The notes: generated by a model from the sequence alone, not told the origin. Shown: positions 26,394 through 38,396, counted from the first letter of the stretch. The stretch is DNA of 64,000 bases from Paragonimus westermani (GCA_008508345.1 QNGE01000426.1:33051-97050); one strand, 5' to 3'. Made by a program: numbers and translations.

Positions 26394-26864
26394 TTATTCT
26401 CGAATCCGAAAAGCATCTTTCTTACTGACAGAATGATTGGAGTCGGTCAAGTGATCAACAATCGCGTTTGAAACCGTTTTAATCACACCACTGTTCAACC
26501 ACGCAGGATGGTGTTCACGCACTCTGTCCGACAATCGCCTTGTAGTACGACCAATATATGATGCTCGACACGAGCAAACAAATGAGTACACACAGTAATT
26601 GGTTGTAAAACATGGAATTTTGTCTTTGAGTTGTGACATGCTAACGTGTGTTGAATGGAGACTGATACACAATTGATCGGCAAGGTAGGTTGATTCGACT
26701 AACTTTGTTAGCTTTCTGGAGATAATTTCGGCCATGGGATCTCCTTTGAAAGTAAGACTAATAAACACAAGTTTCATATTCACAGAGGGTGCCTTAAGTT
26801 TCAACTCTACCTCCTGCATCGCCTTCTGAATGAAACGCATTGGGTAGCCATTCTGCACGAACAC
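26394..26864 (-). pseudogene. PLE GIY-YIG endonuclease segment
   Basis: The open frame of 156 residues contains, near residues 90-125, the GIY-YIG signature in PLE form: VYSFVCSCRASYIGRTTRRL followed by SDRVREHH. Here YSF and YIG stand for GIY and YIG, and the Arg and Glu expected in the catalytic core are present. It would nick target DNA during retrotransposition. It is out of frame with the RT above it because of a lesion at about 26,860-26,990, and the N-terminal 80 residues are the usual PLE connector. It is unlikely to be translated as part of a working protein. Confidence 0.82.
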
Positions 26865-26952
26865 TTCTTGTAGAAAGTCCAGCTCAGTTTGTCAGAGGTG
26901 CAGATCTTTAACGCCCTACCCGTCAGGCATCCTATAAGGTTTCGTTTTCGAT

Positions 26953-27765
26953 TTAGGGGAAAAAACTGTCGAAGTGAATGTATTGGCCACTCCAAGTCTG
27001 GTTTCTGTACACCGTTCGTCGGATTAAACCATCTTCCCTTCTTACTATACTAACATCCAAAAAATTTATCTCACCATTGTTCTCTGACCCCTTGGTGAAT
27101 TTAACACTGCTATGAGCGGAGTTAAAAGTTGCCATAACTCTGTCCATGATAGCATTCTCTCTGATGACGCAAAAAATATGATCAACATAGTGTTTGTAAA
27201 ATGCAAATTGTTCGATGACTGCACCCAATTGGTTAGTCTCTAGTTTACTCATGAAAACGTCAGCTAACAGGGGACCTAGAGGCGTGTCCATTACCACTCC
27301 ATCTCTCTGTCGGTAGATCGTATTGTTGAACGAAAACTGAACGTTACTTGTACAGAGCACCAACAGGTCTCTTAGTTCATCCTTTGGGATGCCCACGTGT
27401 TGGGTGTTACGCTCGATGTAATCGCATAAGTAGTCAATTGTCTCTTTTAGAGGCACGTTCGTACATAGCGAAGCAACATCGAGTGAGAACATTCTTTGGT
27501 TGTTTAAGTTCAGGTCTTGGATGGCGTCAATGAAGTGAAACGTATCCCGGAGGTTATGTTTTGTCAGCTCCAGCCTGATGGGTTCGAGCAGACCAACAAG
27601 CCATTTAGCCAGAGCATGATAAGGCAAGTTGCACATATCTAGAATGGGCCTCAAAGACGCCTACTTTGTGCACTTTGGGCAGACCGTATAACCTGGGGAT
27701 TATTGTTCCAGTGGAACGGATACGCTCGAAAGTGGCCGGATCAATGATCTCTTTCGATGTTTATC
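26953..27765 (-). pseudogene. PLE reverse transcriptase, frameshifted and catalytically damaged
   Basis: The main open part (27654-26953) shows RT blocks in order: LRPILDMCNLPYHALAKWL, FSLDVASLCTNVPL with the first catalytic Asp, a GVVMDTPLGP block where PLEs usually have GVAMGSPLGP, and YKHYVDHIFC where YVDD is expected. Loss of the second Asp of the YxDD box should abolish polymerase activity. Upstream codons (27,765-27,657) restore the conserved PRLYGLPKVHK block only after a frameshift. The protein would reverse-transcribe the PLE RNA in the nucleus. Identity as a PLE rather than a LINE or LTR RT rests on these blocks plus the linked GIY-YIG domain. Confidence 0.86.
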
Positions 27766-27783
27766 TGGTCTGATCGTGTGTAT

Positions 27784-28662
27784 GTGTGCAGGTAAGTCTT
27801 TCACGTTGCAATATTGATTTTAGATGTTGGGAAGATTTGGTGTTGAACCGGACGGCCTGGAGAAATACGGTTCGGCCGGGCGTCCGAAAGTTCAACGAGC
27901 AATTGATGCGCGATCGCGAGCAGAAGCGGGCGGTACGCAAAGGAACCATCGGTGTCATAGGTCTTGGTAACGTGAATGTATGGCACTGCGATGTGTGCGG
28001 TCGCGAATGCGCTAGCCGTTTGGGGTTAGTAGGTCACCAACCTACTCATAGTATACCATCGGCGAAGAGGCGACGAGTACGTTAGGCTCAGGTAGGTCAT
28101 ATAAGCATATCCATTCTACTCCTGCTAATGACTGCACCGGCCAACAACCTGGTCGTTGACAATTAATCCGCTCCTCTTTTCAGAAACTTGGGTGTTTGCA
28201 ATCTACTACTCACTCATTTCTTCAGCTTCGTTAGTGTACCGTATAATGAATGGTCTGTTTGAATTTTCGTAGTTCGACGTGAACTTTGCTGTTCATCCCT
28301 ATCTTCTTTGGGATGCACTAACCTGCACTCATATACTGCAATGCTTCTTGTATGACACTTCAAAAATCTTTCTTCTGAGTGTAGATCTCGTCATTGCAGT
28401 CTCTCTCTGTTTAGTTTCTGAGAGATAAGAGTTTCCTTTCCTTATTAGCCAATCAAGTGGCTAACCAGCATTGGCCGGCTGGACAGAAAGGCCCCACTGG
28501 CACACCTCCCGGTCTTATTCCTTCGGGTTTACACCGGATATGTGGTGTGTGGCTGGAACAGTACGTGGTGCGGCGCAAACCAATTACGGTGATGATTAGG
28601 CGCAGGTATCATTTGGCTTCGGTCACTGTGACAAGCTAATTCGATTTGGATGCTACCAACCG
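27784..28662 (+). mobile_element. LINE 3'-end unit, copy 1
   Basis: It matches 52,731-53,600 in the same orientation along its whole length, starting at GTGTGCAGGTAAGTC and ending near GGATGC(T/C)(A/G)CCAACC, at roughly 85-90% identity by eye. It contains the C-terminal LINE peptide with a C2H2 finger and about 580 bases of 3' non-coding sequence. It sits directly against the PLE at its 5' side. No poly(A) tail is visible. Confidence 0.85.
27786..28085 (+). pseudogene. LINE C-terminal fragment with C2H2 zinc finger
   Basis: The frame encodes about 99 residues: CNIDFRCWEDLVLNRTAWR, a basic helix-like stretch (REQKRAVRKG) and a zinc finger CDVCGRECASRLGLVGHQ with a following TH, which is C-x2-C-x12-H-x3-H. 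The WEDLALDRxxWR block plus a terminal C2H2 finger is the usual C terminus of a LINE group common in flatworms and molluscs, where it probably binds nucleic acid. RT and endonuclease are missing upstream, so this is a 5'-truncated remnant. An apparent GTAAGT...TTTTAG intron at its start is actually conserved coding sequence. Confidence 0.75.
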
Positions 28663-30212
28663 CGCTACGCGATTGCAGGTTCTCGAAAGTTCACGTATTA
28701 TACCGATTCTAGTGATTTCGTTTACCGATCAACCGACCATGGTCGAAGTGCACAAAAAGAAGGTGAGGGACATAAGGCTGGTTTAACTACGTTTAGAAAC
28801 CGGACGATATAATGGTACAATACGACGTATTTTTCATGAATTGTTCGCCGCTCTTCTGTGTACGCCATCCCAGGAGGTATCAGTAAGAACGGCACGATTA
28901 AGAAAACAACAAACGGTATATTTCCAAAATAGTTAGAAACAAGAAATAATGGGCTCTACCTTGTTCAAGTTGATAATCATTATCCGAAGATAACGGACAA
29001 ACGAGAAAGTCAACAAACCACCGGAGTGCAACTCGTGTAAAACAGAAATACGTTTAGAAAAAGAAGTGTCGTTCGTTTCAAACAAACGACTCAGTCTATT
29101 ACCCAAATAACAGCATTAACCAAGCAAACAGCTAAATAGGCTGCTGCTCAGAAAACCGTACAACCCACTGTGAGCAAAGCATTGTGAAATGTCACCGAGT
29201 GTGGACCGATAGCCCCAGCGACAAGCGAGCAAGCAGACACGCGCGAAACGTGCACGTGTCTGATATCGACTCTCATCATGATCTTCAGAGAAGTGACATT
29301 TTTTGGATCACTGCGTTAGCACACTGCGTAGCTCATACAGGTGCTGGAGCAGTGAGTAGACCCAGATGATCCCAATTAAAGGCTGGGCCATGGCACATCA
29401 CGGGCGACATCTGGTCCTCAAGGTCAGCGGCGTGCAGTGATCGCTACAGTGGCTGCTAGGGGGCAAGACCAGCCCGCGCGATGTACTGTTAGTCACCGCC
29501 CCAGTGAGCCTCCGTCACGATGTTCACGTGACATTTACCCAACAGTACATACGATCCGTGACGGAAAATACGCTCTTGTAGATATCGCACGTTCCTGAAA
29601 TTGTGACCGTCATGGCTAACTGAACTAGAGTTCACACACTTCGCGTTTTGTACAGAGTAGGTCAGAAAAATAGGGTGGAGCACAGTGGCAATTAAATTTG
29701 GTTCAATTTCACTGGACTGTTTTGTTTAAGAGTGTAAGAAGACAAAGAAGCGGCTTTGACCCACAGCACAGGAAAAAAGTTGTCATTAATATCACTGCAC
29801 TTTGGTCATTGCTACAGATTTGAGGTTTGGGCATGCGAGTGACGTCAGCTGTCAGGTCTAGAAACCCAAGCGATCTCACCAGCATTTAAATGAGCTGAAG
29901 TAGTCAGTGTTCGTGAAACTGAGAGAAATTAACGAGTGGTGTGGTTCACAATCAAGTTCAACCTATCCTCAACACGTTGGAGGTTGGCCACCGGTAACGC
30001 GAATCTGCCAGTGAAGAGGACGTCTGCAAAGAATGTGTTCAAGGTGAATGCAGGCTTGACACGAAAATATTCAATGGAAAATTATTGTGGCCAATATTAC
30101 TGCCAGCTGCTCATTGTCGACAGTATTTCACAGGCAAAAAAGTACGTAATGTTGTCCGTTCCCAAATAGATTGGAGATTATCAGGGAAAAAACGGAAAGA
30201 CCTTTATTGGCT
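28663..30212. other. No recognisable gene
   Basis: Short frames only. 29,180-29,470 is G/C-richer but has no assignable feature. Confidence 0.45.
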
Positions 30213-30512
30213 TAGTGTGGTGAGGATAGACGGTCGCACCATACTACTTACACCACTATTCAGTAGCAGCATGGATCGAAATGATCGCGGGATAAATACG
30301 GGAGAGATACGGGAAGGATCATTAGTGGGCAGCATCACGTAGAATGGCTTCCGCCACATGAAGGAACGGAGACATGGTGTCCAAAGGGACTGGAGCATCC
30401 TCGGACGAGTGTGATGAGCAAATGAGTGTTTCTGTCCGTAGTCCCATTGAGACGCATAAGTCGTGTGTTTGTTTCCCAAGTAAACAACTTCTGTGCCACC
30501 CGTTTTCTGGGT
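30213..30512 (+). repeat. 0.3-kb dispersed repeat family A, copy 2
   Basis: Best match to 15,295-15,605. The first 100 bases are almost identical (GTGAGGATAGACGGTYGCAC onward) and the remainder is about 80% identical. Same orientation. Confidence 0.75.
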
Positions 30513-32525
30513 TCAGAACTTCTGTCTATACTCGTCTGCCCAGTGAGAAGAAACTTTCTGTTGAACTTTGGGTGCTAAGTTTGGAGCAACTATATTGAAG
30601 GTTTAGAAGAATTATGGCCAGATAAGTAGAAATATAAGGTGAGATAACAAATATAACCTCCCCAAGAAAACCATAAATCCTTCTGCTCACCTGAGAGGAA
30701 TTTATGAAGCTCCCGCAGGAATCTTTAAAGTGCAGATCTTCGGTTTTGCACTGACTTTTGGCGAACAACGGATGCCCCAGAGAAAATGCTGGAAGCCTTA
30801 AGATATATGTCAAACAAATCCCGCAGATTCGACATCAAATTATGGATGGTTATTGAGTCTGCGGATATATATATTTCCGCAATGTAACTTTATATTTGTA
30901 ATCTTGTAAGACCCCTCGTAAATTTTGAACGCGGTTTACCTAATGATGCTGTCATAACTTGTTGGGTAGTTTATGAGATAAAAATACACCACATAACAAC
31001 AAGCATTTTCCATTCATTGGTAGATTTTCCTACTGGAGAAGAGCTACTTTATCAGAAACGGTTACTGAAAACTGTCATGGGTACCAGAGTGAATTCATGC
31101 AGAAGTATTCTCGTTGTATGAGAAAGCTATCTATTGGACTGATATCGACTAGTTACTTTTTGCATTATCGGACAAAAATAAAAGAACCCGTTTATCTTCT
31201 CTTCACCCTATACAGAAGGTCAGATGAGACATTTCAGAAAATGAAGGTCAATCCTCAATGGGTTTTATGACGAAAGCAGACGAAGTGTTGGCATGCTGAA
31301 CAATGTTTCCAAATTGTGGCTGTCAGAGTAAGTTGAGATGGTGGTCTGTTGCCGCCTGAATGTCACAGTCCTAGGTACATGTACGTATGACAAAAGAACT
31401 GTGGGCGTATCGACTACCGGGACGTGTCTTTTTCTGCTTTCGGTAGATCAGTTGTGCGAAAAACATTATTCGTCGTTTGATTTCTTATATTTATAATCTG
31501 ATTACTGCCGTCTCTGAAAATGAAGTAAAGTTCCGAACCAAGAATATCAAAAACTAGTTCGCTTTTATTTGCTCTGAGTAAAAAGAACTATTAGGAGATT
31601 CTTGTTGCTGAGTATCACGGTCAAAGTTTCCGTTGTCTTTGTCTAAAACGCTCGGGTAAGCGTTTGAATGGGTACCGTTCTCGCCACTCAGTAAACCAAC
31701 GAAAGCACGTTCACGTGAAAAACAATTATACACGAAGCTGTTACTATTCCGGCAAAAGATCCACATTCTTCTCATTGCTTTTATGTTAGTGCTTATAGTC
31801 ATTTTCGGTTTTAATCAGTATTTCAGGAAGTGGTATATCGGTGTACTTTTATGTAGCTAGCGGGGCAAATATGAACTCATGAAGCTCGGTTAATCGTTGG
31901 GAACACGTCGGTTGTTGCCGTCACCATTTTTAAATATTGATATCATTTTTCTGAAAGCAGACGAAACTGCTGCTGACTGTTTTTGGTGGGGAAAAATCAC
32001 AGTCGTTCTAGTGTTAACGGATGTTCAGATGTCTGTCTGATTCGGGCCCATGCAGACTGTAGGTCTCCGCCCTCATTTAAACCGGAATCGAAAATCGACA
32101 ATTTTTGACCAGGCTTAGCACACTTGTGATTAAAATGTGTAGATCTGTTATCTTTTTGCTCCATAATCATTTTCTTATGGTGAACTCGAAGTAGACTGAC
32201 ACGTTATAAACAAGATAGAAGTGATATGGGGATTGTGATACAAAGAGAATTAGGCTACTTTTTCCGTTTATTCGACTGTAGATGTCGGGATCCACTTCAG
32301 TGTGTGATGTACTACTTTGTAAACTATACCTGTAGGGGAACTCAGGTGTTTCATAAAATGTAAACTGATCATTTATTGGTAGAAATATACTGGATGTCTC
32401 ATTGACGAGGGTAAAACACTCTCCAGTAGCTCGATGTCTTCAACGGACATACTGGCTGAGACCGTTGATAGAGACAAGTGCTTATACCCCCCATGTACTT
32501 GTGCCCATTGAAAGGATACACATGA
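30513..32525. other. No recognisable gene
   Basis: AT-rich, with short frames only (82 and 95 codons, minus strand) and no domain. A small palindromic AT run lies near 30,865. Confidence 0.45.
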
Positions 32526-35500
32526 TGACATGAGTGGCTTGGTAACCATGATGATGGTAGCCGAACCTTACCAACAGACAGTGAGAGGCGTGTTAAGCAC
32601 TCCAGATATTCAGCTGGTTAGATGCAAACCCAGAACACACAGAGCGGAGTTACTGGCGGTCTTTAGGCACCCCAAACCGTCTTCAACAAGTTTCGAGGAT
32701 GAAGAACTGCTCATTTTGTTGGGACACCACCGCGGAGATAAAGAAACCACTTACGGTAAGATAGTTTACCGTTTCAGAAGCCAACTGGGTCGAGGAGAAT
32801 ACACCAAATGATTTGTTTGGGAATGGTCAGTTGAAGTTTGTCCACTCTCAAAACTCATTGTCGCACACTGATACACTTGTAAGATGGATGCTGGACAAAA
32901 CAGTGGCCATGTTGAACCTGGTTATCGCGCAGACTCCTGATGATAGGAAAGCTGGAACTGAATGAGACGTTAAGAAAGAGTGACCATAGCCTTGTCCAAC
33001 TAACTGTGAAAAACTTGGAACTGAAGCTTCCGGACAATGTATAAGTGAATAAGCAGGCGGGAATTAGAATGGTGACCAAAAACTGGAGGATTAGGAGAGA
33101 AAGTGGTGACGTATAAGAAAGAATTTCGTAGTGACTGACTAATGGGACGGTGCTACTCAGAAGGTTTGCAGGAGAAAGAGTTCCGTCACGGTGGGGGTAG
33201 TTGGACGCAAGCATCATAAAGTAGAATGTGTAAAACCAGGAGCAGATCTATAACATTCGGGGATTGTCGGGAGGTACAGCGCTCCTAGTGATTTAGGATA
33301 ATCCACTCAGCAACGGGTAATCCTGTGATACTCGGAATTAGGAACTTCGAATAGCCCTAGAAATCGTACTTGAATTGAAACCTCCCACGCAAGTAAAAAG
33401 GAGAAGACCTGTTACTGGTAGCAGTAAACAAGTTATTCATGAGTTGAGACGCCGAATTTATGGATTAAAACAGTATTTAAAAAATCACAGTCTGTCATTG
33501 GCTGATCGTATTAGCACATGAAAAGTCATAAACTGTATGTTAGTTGGTGGCATACTGAAGAAACAAATTGGCGAATAACGGAAAGCACCACAATGAGACC
33601 GTTCGTCCAATCGTGTTGTATCTTTAACGCGATATTTGGATTGACTGTTTGTCAGATGTTCTGTTGTGTCGAGGTTTGGATAACCGGTTAGTCGAGCCGA
33701 TTTCCACCACAACTCCACAATTCCAATAACTGATTCAGACGATCGGGTTAACAAGACTATCTTCCAAGCCCAAAAGACGTTAGAAAAGGCGACCGAAATG
33801 ATGGAAATTTATACGGCACTTTTGGCAAATTTGCAATAAAATTGCTTCTTCACCTTGAATGTGAATTAACCCGATACTGCATGTACCCAGCAAGAAAAGT
33901 GTTCAAAATGAAGCAACCAAACAGGAGTCCATAAATAGTCACCGATTAACGAGAATTGATTTCATTAAAACCGTCGGATATAGGTGCAGGTGAGAGCGTG
34001 TCAAACGATACCGAGAAGGGAATTTTTAATAGACAATCAGTGATAGATGTGAAAAAGGAGAAAGAAAGCATTTTATGTGCAATTATGGCACACAGTTCAT
34101 CATGAATGTTTACTGCACGCAGCAAAAGACATATAAAGGCAAATCTGGGATCGGCTATCTACAAAAAACCAACCATGTCTCAACGTAGGACGATAAACGT
34201 GTCAAGTGAACTTCAACAATTCTAACGCGGGGGATTTGTGCAAGTTAATGGAGCTAGACAGAAAGCAAGCAAAACGGTGAATGAGAGGAGGCTAGTGAAA
34301 AGTATCGAGTCAGACCACATGTACAATCGAAAGCATCGATGTGAATAACAGTAGGTTGTATGGAACGTGAAAAGAGGAACACTGTTCAGAAGAACTCTTG
34401 AGAAGACTGACGCTTTTCAGGATAATAGCGGATTGAAAGGTGAAGTATTGTACCAAGCAGGTGAAGGAAGTTTTGGTATTGATATGTTCGCCGAACTTGG
34501 CATTTAGTTTGCGAACGTTTCATCACCAAGCGAGGTGACATCATCAGTGCGTGAGTGTTTCAGCGTATAGTTTTGAATGTGGTGATTACGGAAGAATAAC
34601 AAACTAAAGGTTACCACATCCGTGGGACCAGGTGGTGTTCACCCTGCAACTGGCAAACATTTTTGCAATTTCCCTTGCAAGATTGGTTAGTCAATCTTTC
34701 TAACAGCCTAAAACACCGTGATATTTGAAAAGAACTACTGTTACTTCTATCTGCAAACGTGGTAACAAAGAGCAAACTGACAGCAACAAACCGATCAGTT
34801 TCACCTCAGAACTACTGAAAGTACAGAATAGAATTACCAGAAATCGAATAGTGAATAATGGGTAGGTGCACGTACTGACTTAACGGTGCGCTTTTTGTCC
34901 TGTCTAACGAAACCACTGTTTTATGGACGGCAAAATGTGAGATGGAAGCGAAAAAATTAAGACATGCTGCCGGGTTTATCGAAAGGCGTTTGTTATTATG
35001 AATCAGGGACTTCATCTGTTGAAGCTCACCTCTTTTAACGTGCCACCAGGATTACTTTCCTGAGAAGGGAAATTTCCTTTGGGAGGACCAGTCTCTGTAG
35101 GGATGAAAGCAACCAAATCAGGAGTAGGTCGAACAGTTGGTGGGATCCCATAAAACTGTCCTGAGTTTTCTATCGTTTTTTATATATGACAATGATCCAA
35201 CACTAGGGCTTAGCCGTCCTTGTTATGTGTTTGCTGACAATGCGAAATCATGGGGCGCCTGATGAACGCTGCCTTACATCGAGACCTTGACAAACCCTAT
35301 CGATGAACTGTAAACTGGGGGCTGCCCGCAAATATAACAAATTGCAAACTACTTTTATCGACCAGGAACGCATCACATTATAGACTGTCGGGGCAAACAG
35401 GACGATAGAGTGCAATAAATTAGAGATTTGAAAGGCTGCTTCAAAGGGAGAAGCGAATGAGTAGATGCAGAACGAGGTGAAGGTGTACAGGTAGCTTAGA

Positions 35501-35640
35501 GGAGAACGTTAGTCTCAAATGGGCAGCACGGAAGAGGCCAAAGTATCCAAATTACGTTTTGCTTGAAGGGACGGGGGAGACAAGATGACCTGACAATAGC
35601 ACCTAGAGTTTTGTGGGCTGTCATGTACAAGAAGAGGTAA
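32526..35640 (+). mobile_element. Heavily decayed CR1-like LINE (endonuclease plus RT)
   Basis: Ordered peptide relics in shifting plus-strand frames identify a non-LTR retrotransposon. At about 32,979 is SDHSLVQLTV, the end of an AP endonuclease. At 34,603-34,655 is VGPGGVHP, like the SPGPDGIHP block. At 34,724-34,820 is LKRTTVTSICKRGN and then KPISFTSELLK, matching the W..A.VTPIFKKG..YRPISLTS block. At 35,221-35,244 is CYVFADNA, where FADD is expected. At 35,281-35,350 are DLDKPY and then NWGLPANITNCKLL. The spacing fits CR1-type elements such as those known in schistosomes. Stops and frameshifts are frequent and the second catalytic Asp is changed to Asn. No intact ORF remains; both ends are uncertain. 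Confidence 0.72.
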
Positions 35641-36125
35641 CCTTCTTAGGGGGCCAGAACACCCACCATGGTGAATGATTTCACAACTAACCTCGATCGA
35701 TGTTAGAAAACAGTATCTCCAAGTGTAACACAACATAAAAAAACAGTAATGGACGCAAATGAATTCTATAAGCTTTTTAATATTCACATTTCTCACATCT
35801 AGAGATCTTATTGTTTCTAGTGTTAAGTTGTGTTTTTCATTTTGGAAGTAATAGCTGAAACGTTTTGTAAGTTTTCAATTACCGCTAGTGAACAATATCA
35901 GGTGTGGCCACAATTATGTTGCAGGTAAAACTTTCTTCTGGTTTGTTCATCAACCTTTTCTAAAGTTATACTTTAATTTTATGCTTTAATTGGAGCCCGA
36001 CATGGACACTAGCAAGGTACTCATTATGACTGATGTTATTATCAAACCGATGAGCACCTAGTTAATTGTTAGTCCAGCCGCGTTTGGACTTCGTTTATTT
36101 AATCAATCACGTTCACTCAGATACT
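35641..36125. other. No recognisable gene
   Basis: AT-rich. It may include the 3' tail of the decayed LINE. Confidence 0.4.
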
Positions 36126-36420
36126 AGTGTAATGGTGAAGAACGATCGCACTATACTGCTCACACGACTACTACTAATTAGTGAAGCAGAAGCATGAATT
36201 TGGACGTGGAAGTAACCGCGGGAAGAAGGAACACTGGAGTATGACATGAAATGGCTCTTGGTACCTTAAATAAATGAACATTGGCAACCGCAACAACCGT
36301 GACGCTCTGAGACCAGTGTCGTACGCAGATGAGTGTTTTTGTTTGTAGTCACGATGATGCACACAGCCCCAGTATTGGCTTACCGGATAAATAACTGTGG
36401 GGTCATCCGCGTTTTTGGTT
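36126..36420 (+). repeat. 0.3-kb dispersed repeat family A, copy 3 (diverged)
   Basis: It matches copies 1 and 2 at GGTGAAGAACGATCGCACTA, ACACGACTACTA, CAGATGAGTGTTTTTGTTTG, TAGTC and a GATAAATAAC stretch near the end. It is clearly older than the other two. Confidence 0.6.
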
Positions 36421-37694
36421 TGAGATTTGAAGTCTACAGGTTAAGATGGGGTATTAATTATGTTTTACTGTTACGGTAAGGCGAGTTCGATGGAGTAAGG
36501 TTAGTGGAACATAATAGGTGAAGACACCGGATTACATTGGGAAGGAATTTTTATTCACTGCAATTTAAATGGCAGTTTGCATTTGGTCAAATGCTGTATT
36601 GGCCTGCCGTAATCGTCTTGGCGCTGGTATGTTCAGTTACAAACTCGTCACATGTGACTGTCCCACATAGATCGGACCGCCAATAGCATGCCATTGGGAC
36701 CGCTTGGCCCCCTAAATTCATACCATTTTTCACACTATCATCTGGGAATCCCATGGACCAGAGCATCGCGTGTGTAACAGAAGTGTGAAGGGTTAGCATA
36801 GCGTGTTCATTCAAAAGTAGTTCTTCCACTACTACTAGAAAAAACAGATCACTAATCCTTGGTTAGGAAAACGCTGAAAATGAGTTATATAGAACAGAGC
36901 ACCATGTGAGGGACAAGAATAAATCACGGATAAGAAGAGATGTCAGCTATGTTAAATTGATCAATTGATCAGTAATCACTGCTTGGTATAGACCCATACC
37001 TTGAAAAAACATCATACCCATTGCACAACAAACAAACAGAAGGTATTTCCAGATCAATAAATAAGCACTTATTTTGGCTGCTAGACTATGGTCTTACGTG
37101 TAAGAAATTGGAAGGCAATCTGCAGTTTCTGTACATTCATCCATAGTAAAACGCTCCCTGGAGAGATACACTCAGTGTTTGAATAAATCGGCTTTAAACA
37201 TTTAGGAAATATTTGGGCTCGTAATACGAATTCGTGGTAGATGGTACTGGGGACAGTACACATAGTAATGTCCACATTCGGGTCAGGTATCGAGAACACT
37301 ACTTATAACAAATGTATCGTTTATTTACCACTTACTTTCAAAACAGCTGCAGATATGAACGAAAAAGAGGTCATTCTATGAAGACGACAATTAACGGTTT
37401 GAGTCAGATGTCTACTGGACAATGAAAACAACTTCCTAGTTGTTCTGATCTTAAATCCTAAGCCTTCAGCGCAACTGCTCTAAAAAAAGGCTGAAACAAT
37501 GAAAGGTCTTCATGACAAGTACATAAATTTGGATCCTTGTCGGTCCCGGCTACACAATTTTTCTCATTTGCCCAAATCTAAATGTAAACAGGTGTCACTA
37601 ACTGTGTTGAATCCAGAGTCCAACAACCGTCTAGGTTCCCTCCAATATCCGATCCCAACGTTTCAAACATACCAATTACGATAATGAGAATGAA
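36421..37694. other. No recognisable gene
   Basis: Only short frames; nothing assigned. Confidence 0.45.
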
Positions 37695-37854
37695 GACATA
37701 TAGGCGAACACGTGTTTTCGACAACTCATCTTCAAGAGGGTACGATTATATAAGGAGTTAGTAGATCGATATGTCGATCTAACCCTACTAACTCCTTATA
37801 TAATTGTACCGTCCTGAAGATGAGTTATCGAAAACACGTGTTCGCCTATATGTC
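37695..37854. repeat. Palindrome of two inverted PLE termini (70-bp arms, 20-bp spacer)
   Basis: Arms 37695-37764 and 37785-37854 pair with four mismatches and no gaps; coordinates sum to 75549. Each arm carries the sequence CTGAAGATGAGTTATCGAAA (one arm slightly altered) and CGCCTATATGTC, the same terminus that follows the PLE endonuclease at 26,352-26,400. The unit is therefore two PLE ends fused in inverted orientation. Transcribed RNA could fold into a long hairpin. Confidence 0.9.
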
Positions 37855-38307
37855 TTTATACTCAATATCTGATCCCCAGATTCTTATGGCATAAACTTCC
37901 GAGGTTTACTCCTTACCAAGTTTTATATATTCGATTGCTGCATCCTTACGTCATCTTGAATTTGTTCTGGATGAACAATGTATTTTGGTGGTCATATATG
38001 ATAATGGACTCACACGGACAAATATTTTGGACTGAACTCAGTGACTTGTACTCATTACACTAACCCATTTTTCAACATTGTGATCGGTGGATTACACACA
38101 CAGTGTTTTACGAAACAGAAATGCTATTGATGTTCCATTCTAGGGTTCACCCAAGTTGTGTCTATTCATAGCCGCCAACTGCGGGCTGACCATGTTGCCA
38201 CCGATTTCCCAAAATAAACCAACGGATAGTAAGCGCACGACTGTTAACGCCTGCTGCTGATCACGAATTCATGATACTGAGGAGGATTTCCGTAGACAGT
38301 TAGCTAA
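37855..38307. other. No recognisable gene
   Basis: Unassigned. It may be further sequence of the PLE copy whose terminus precedes it, but no coding match is seen. Confidence 0.4.
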
Positions 38308-38396
38308 TCCCATTTGAAGCGTTTTTTGATTGTACGAACAGATTGTCATAGCTGTTGAACAGTCTTTTGTGGGACGAAAGTTATCGATTGTGTGTT
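38308..38396 (+). repeat. Direct repeat, unit 1
   Basis: About 90 bases, including GTCATAGCTG(T/C)TGAACAGTC followed by a GACGAAA block, recur at 39,376-39,478 in the same orientation. Identity is about 80%. Confidence 0.65.

Larger units (their letters stand above)
26345..27770 (-). mobile_element. Broken Penelope-like element (RT plus GIY-YIG)
   Basis: Reading on the minus strand from 27,770 down, there is an N-terminal RT segment (PRLYGLPKVHK), a frameshift, the main RT block, a linker in another frame (RNLIGCLTGRALKIC) and a GIY-YIG endonuclease. This order is that of Penelope-like retroelements. Beyond the endonuclease lies a terminus (26,345-26,400) that recurs as an inverted pair at 37,695-37,854. 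The 5' side ends against a LINE 3' fragment at about 27,784. At least two frameshifts and a lost catalytic residue mean the copy is dead. Confidence 0.88.

Noticed and set aside
27790..27830. Apparent 36-base intron (GTAAGT ... TTTTAG) in both LINE 3' units
   Set aside because: Read through, it encodes the conserved LINE segment before CWEDLALNRTAW, so it is coding sequence that happens to look like splice sites.
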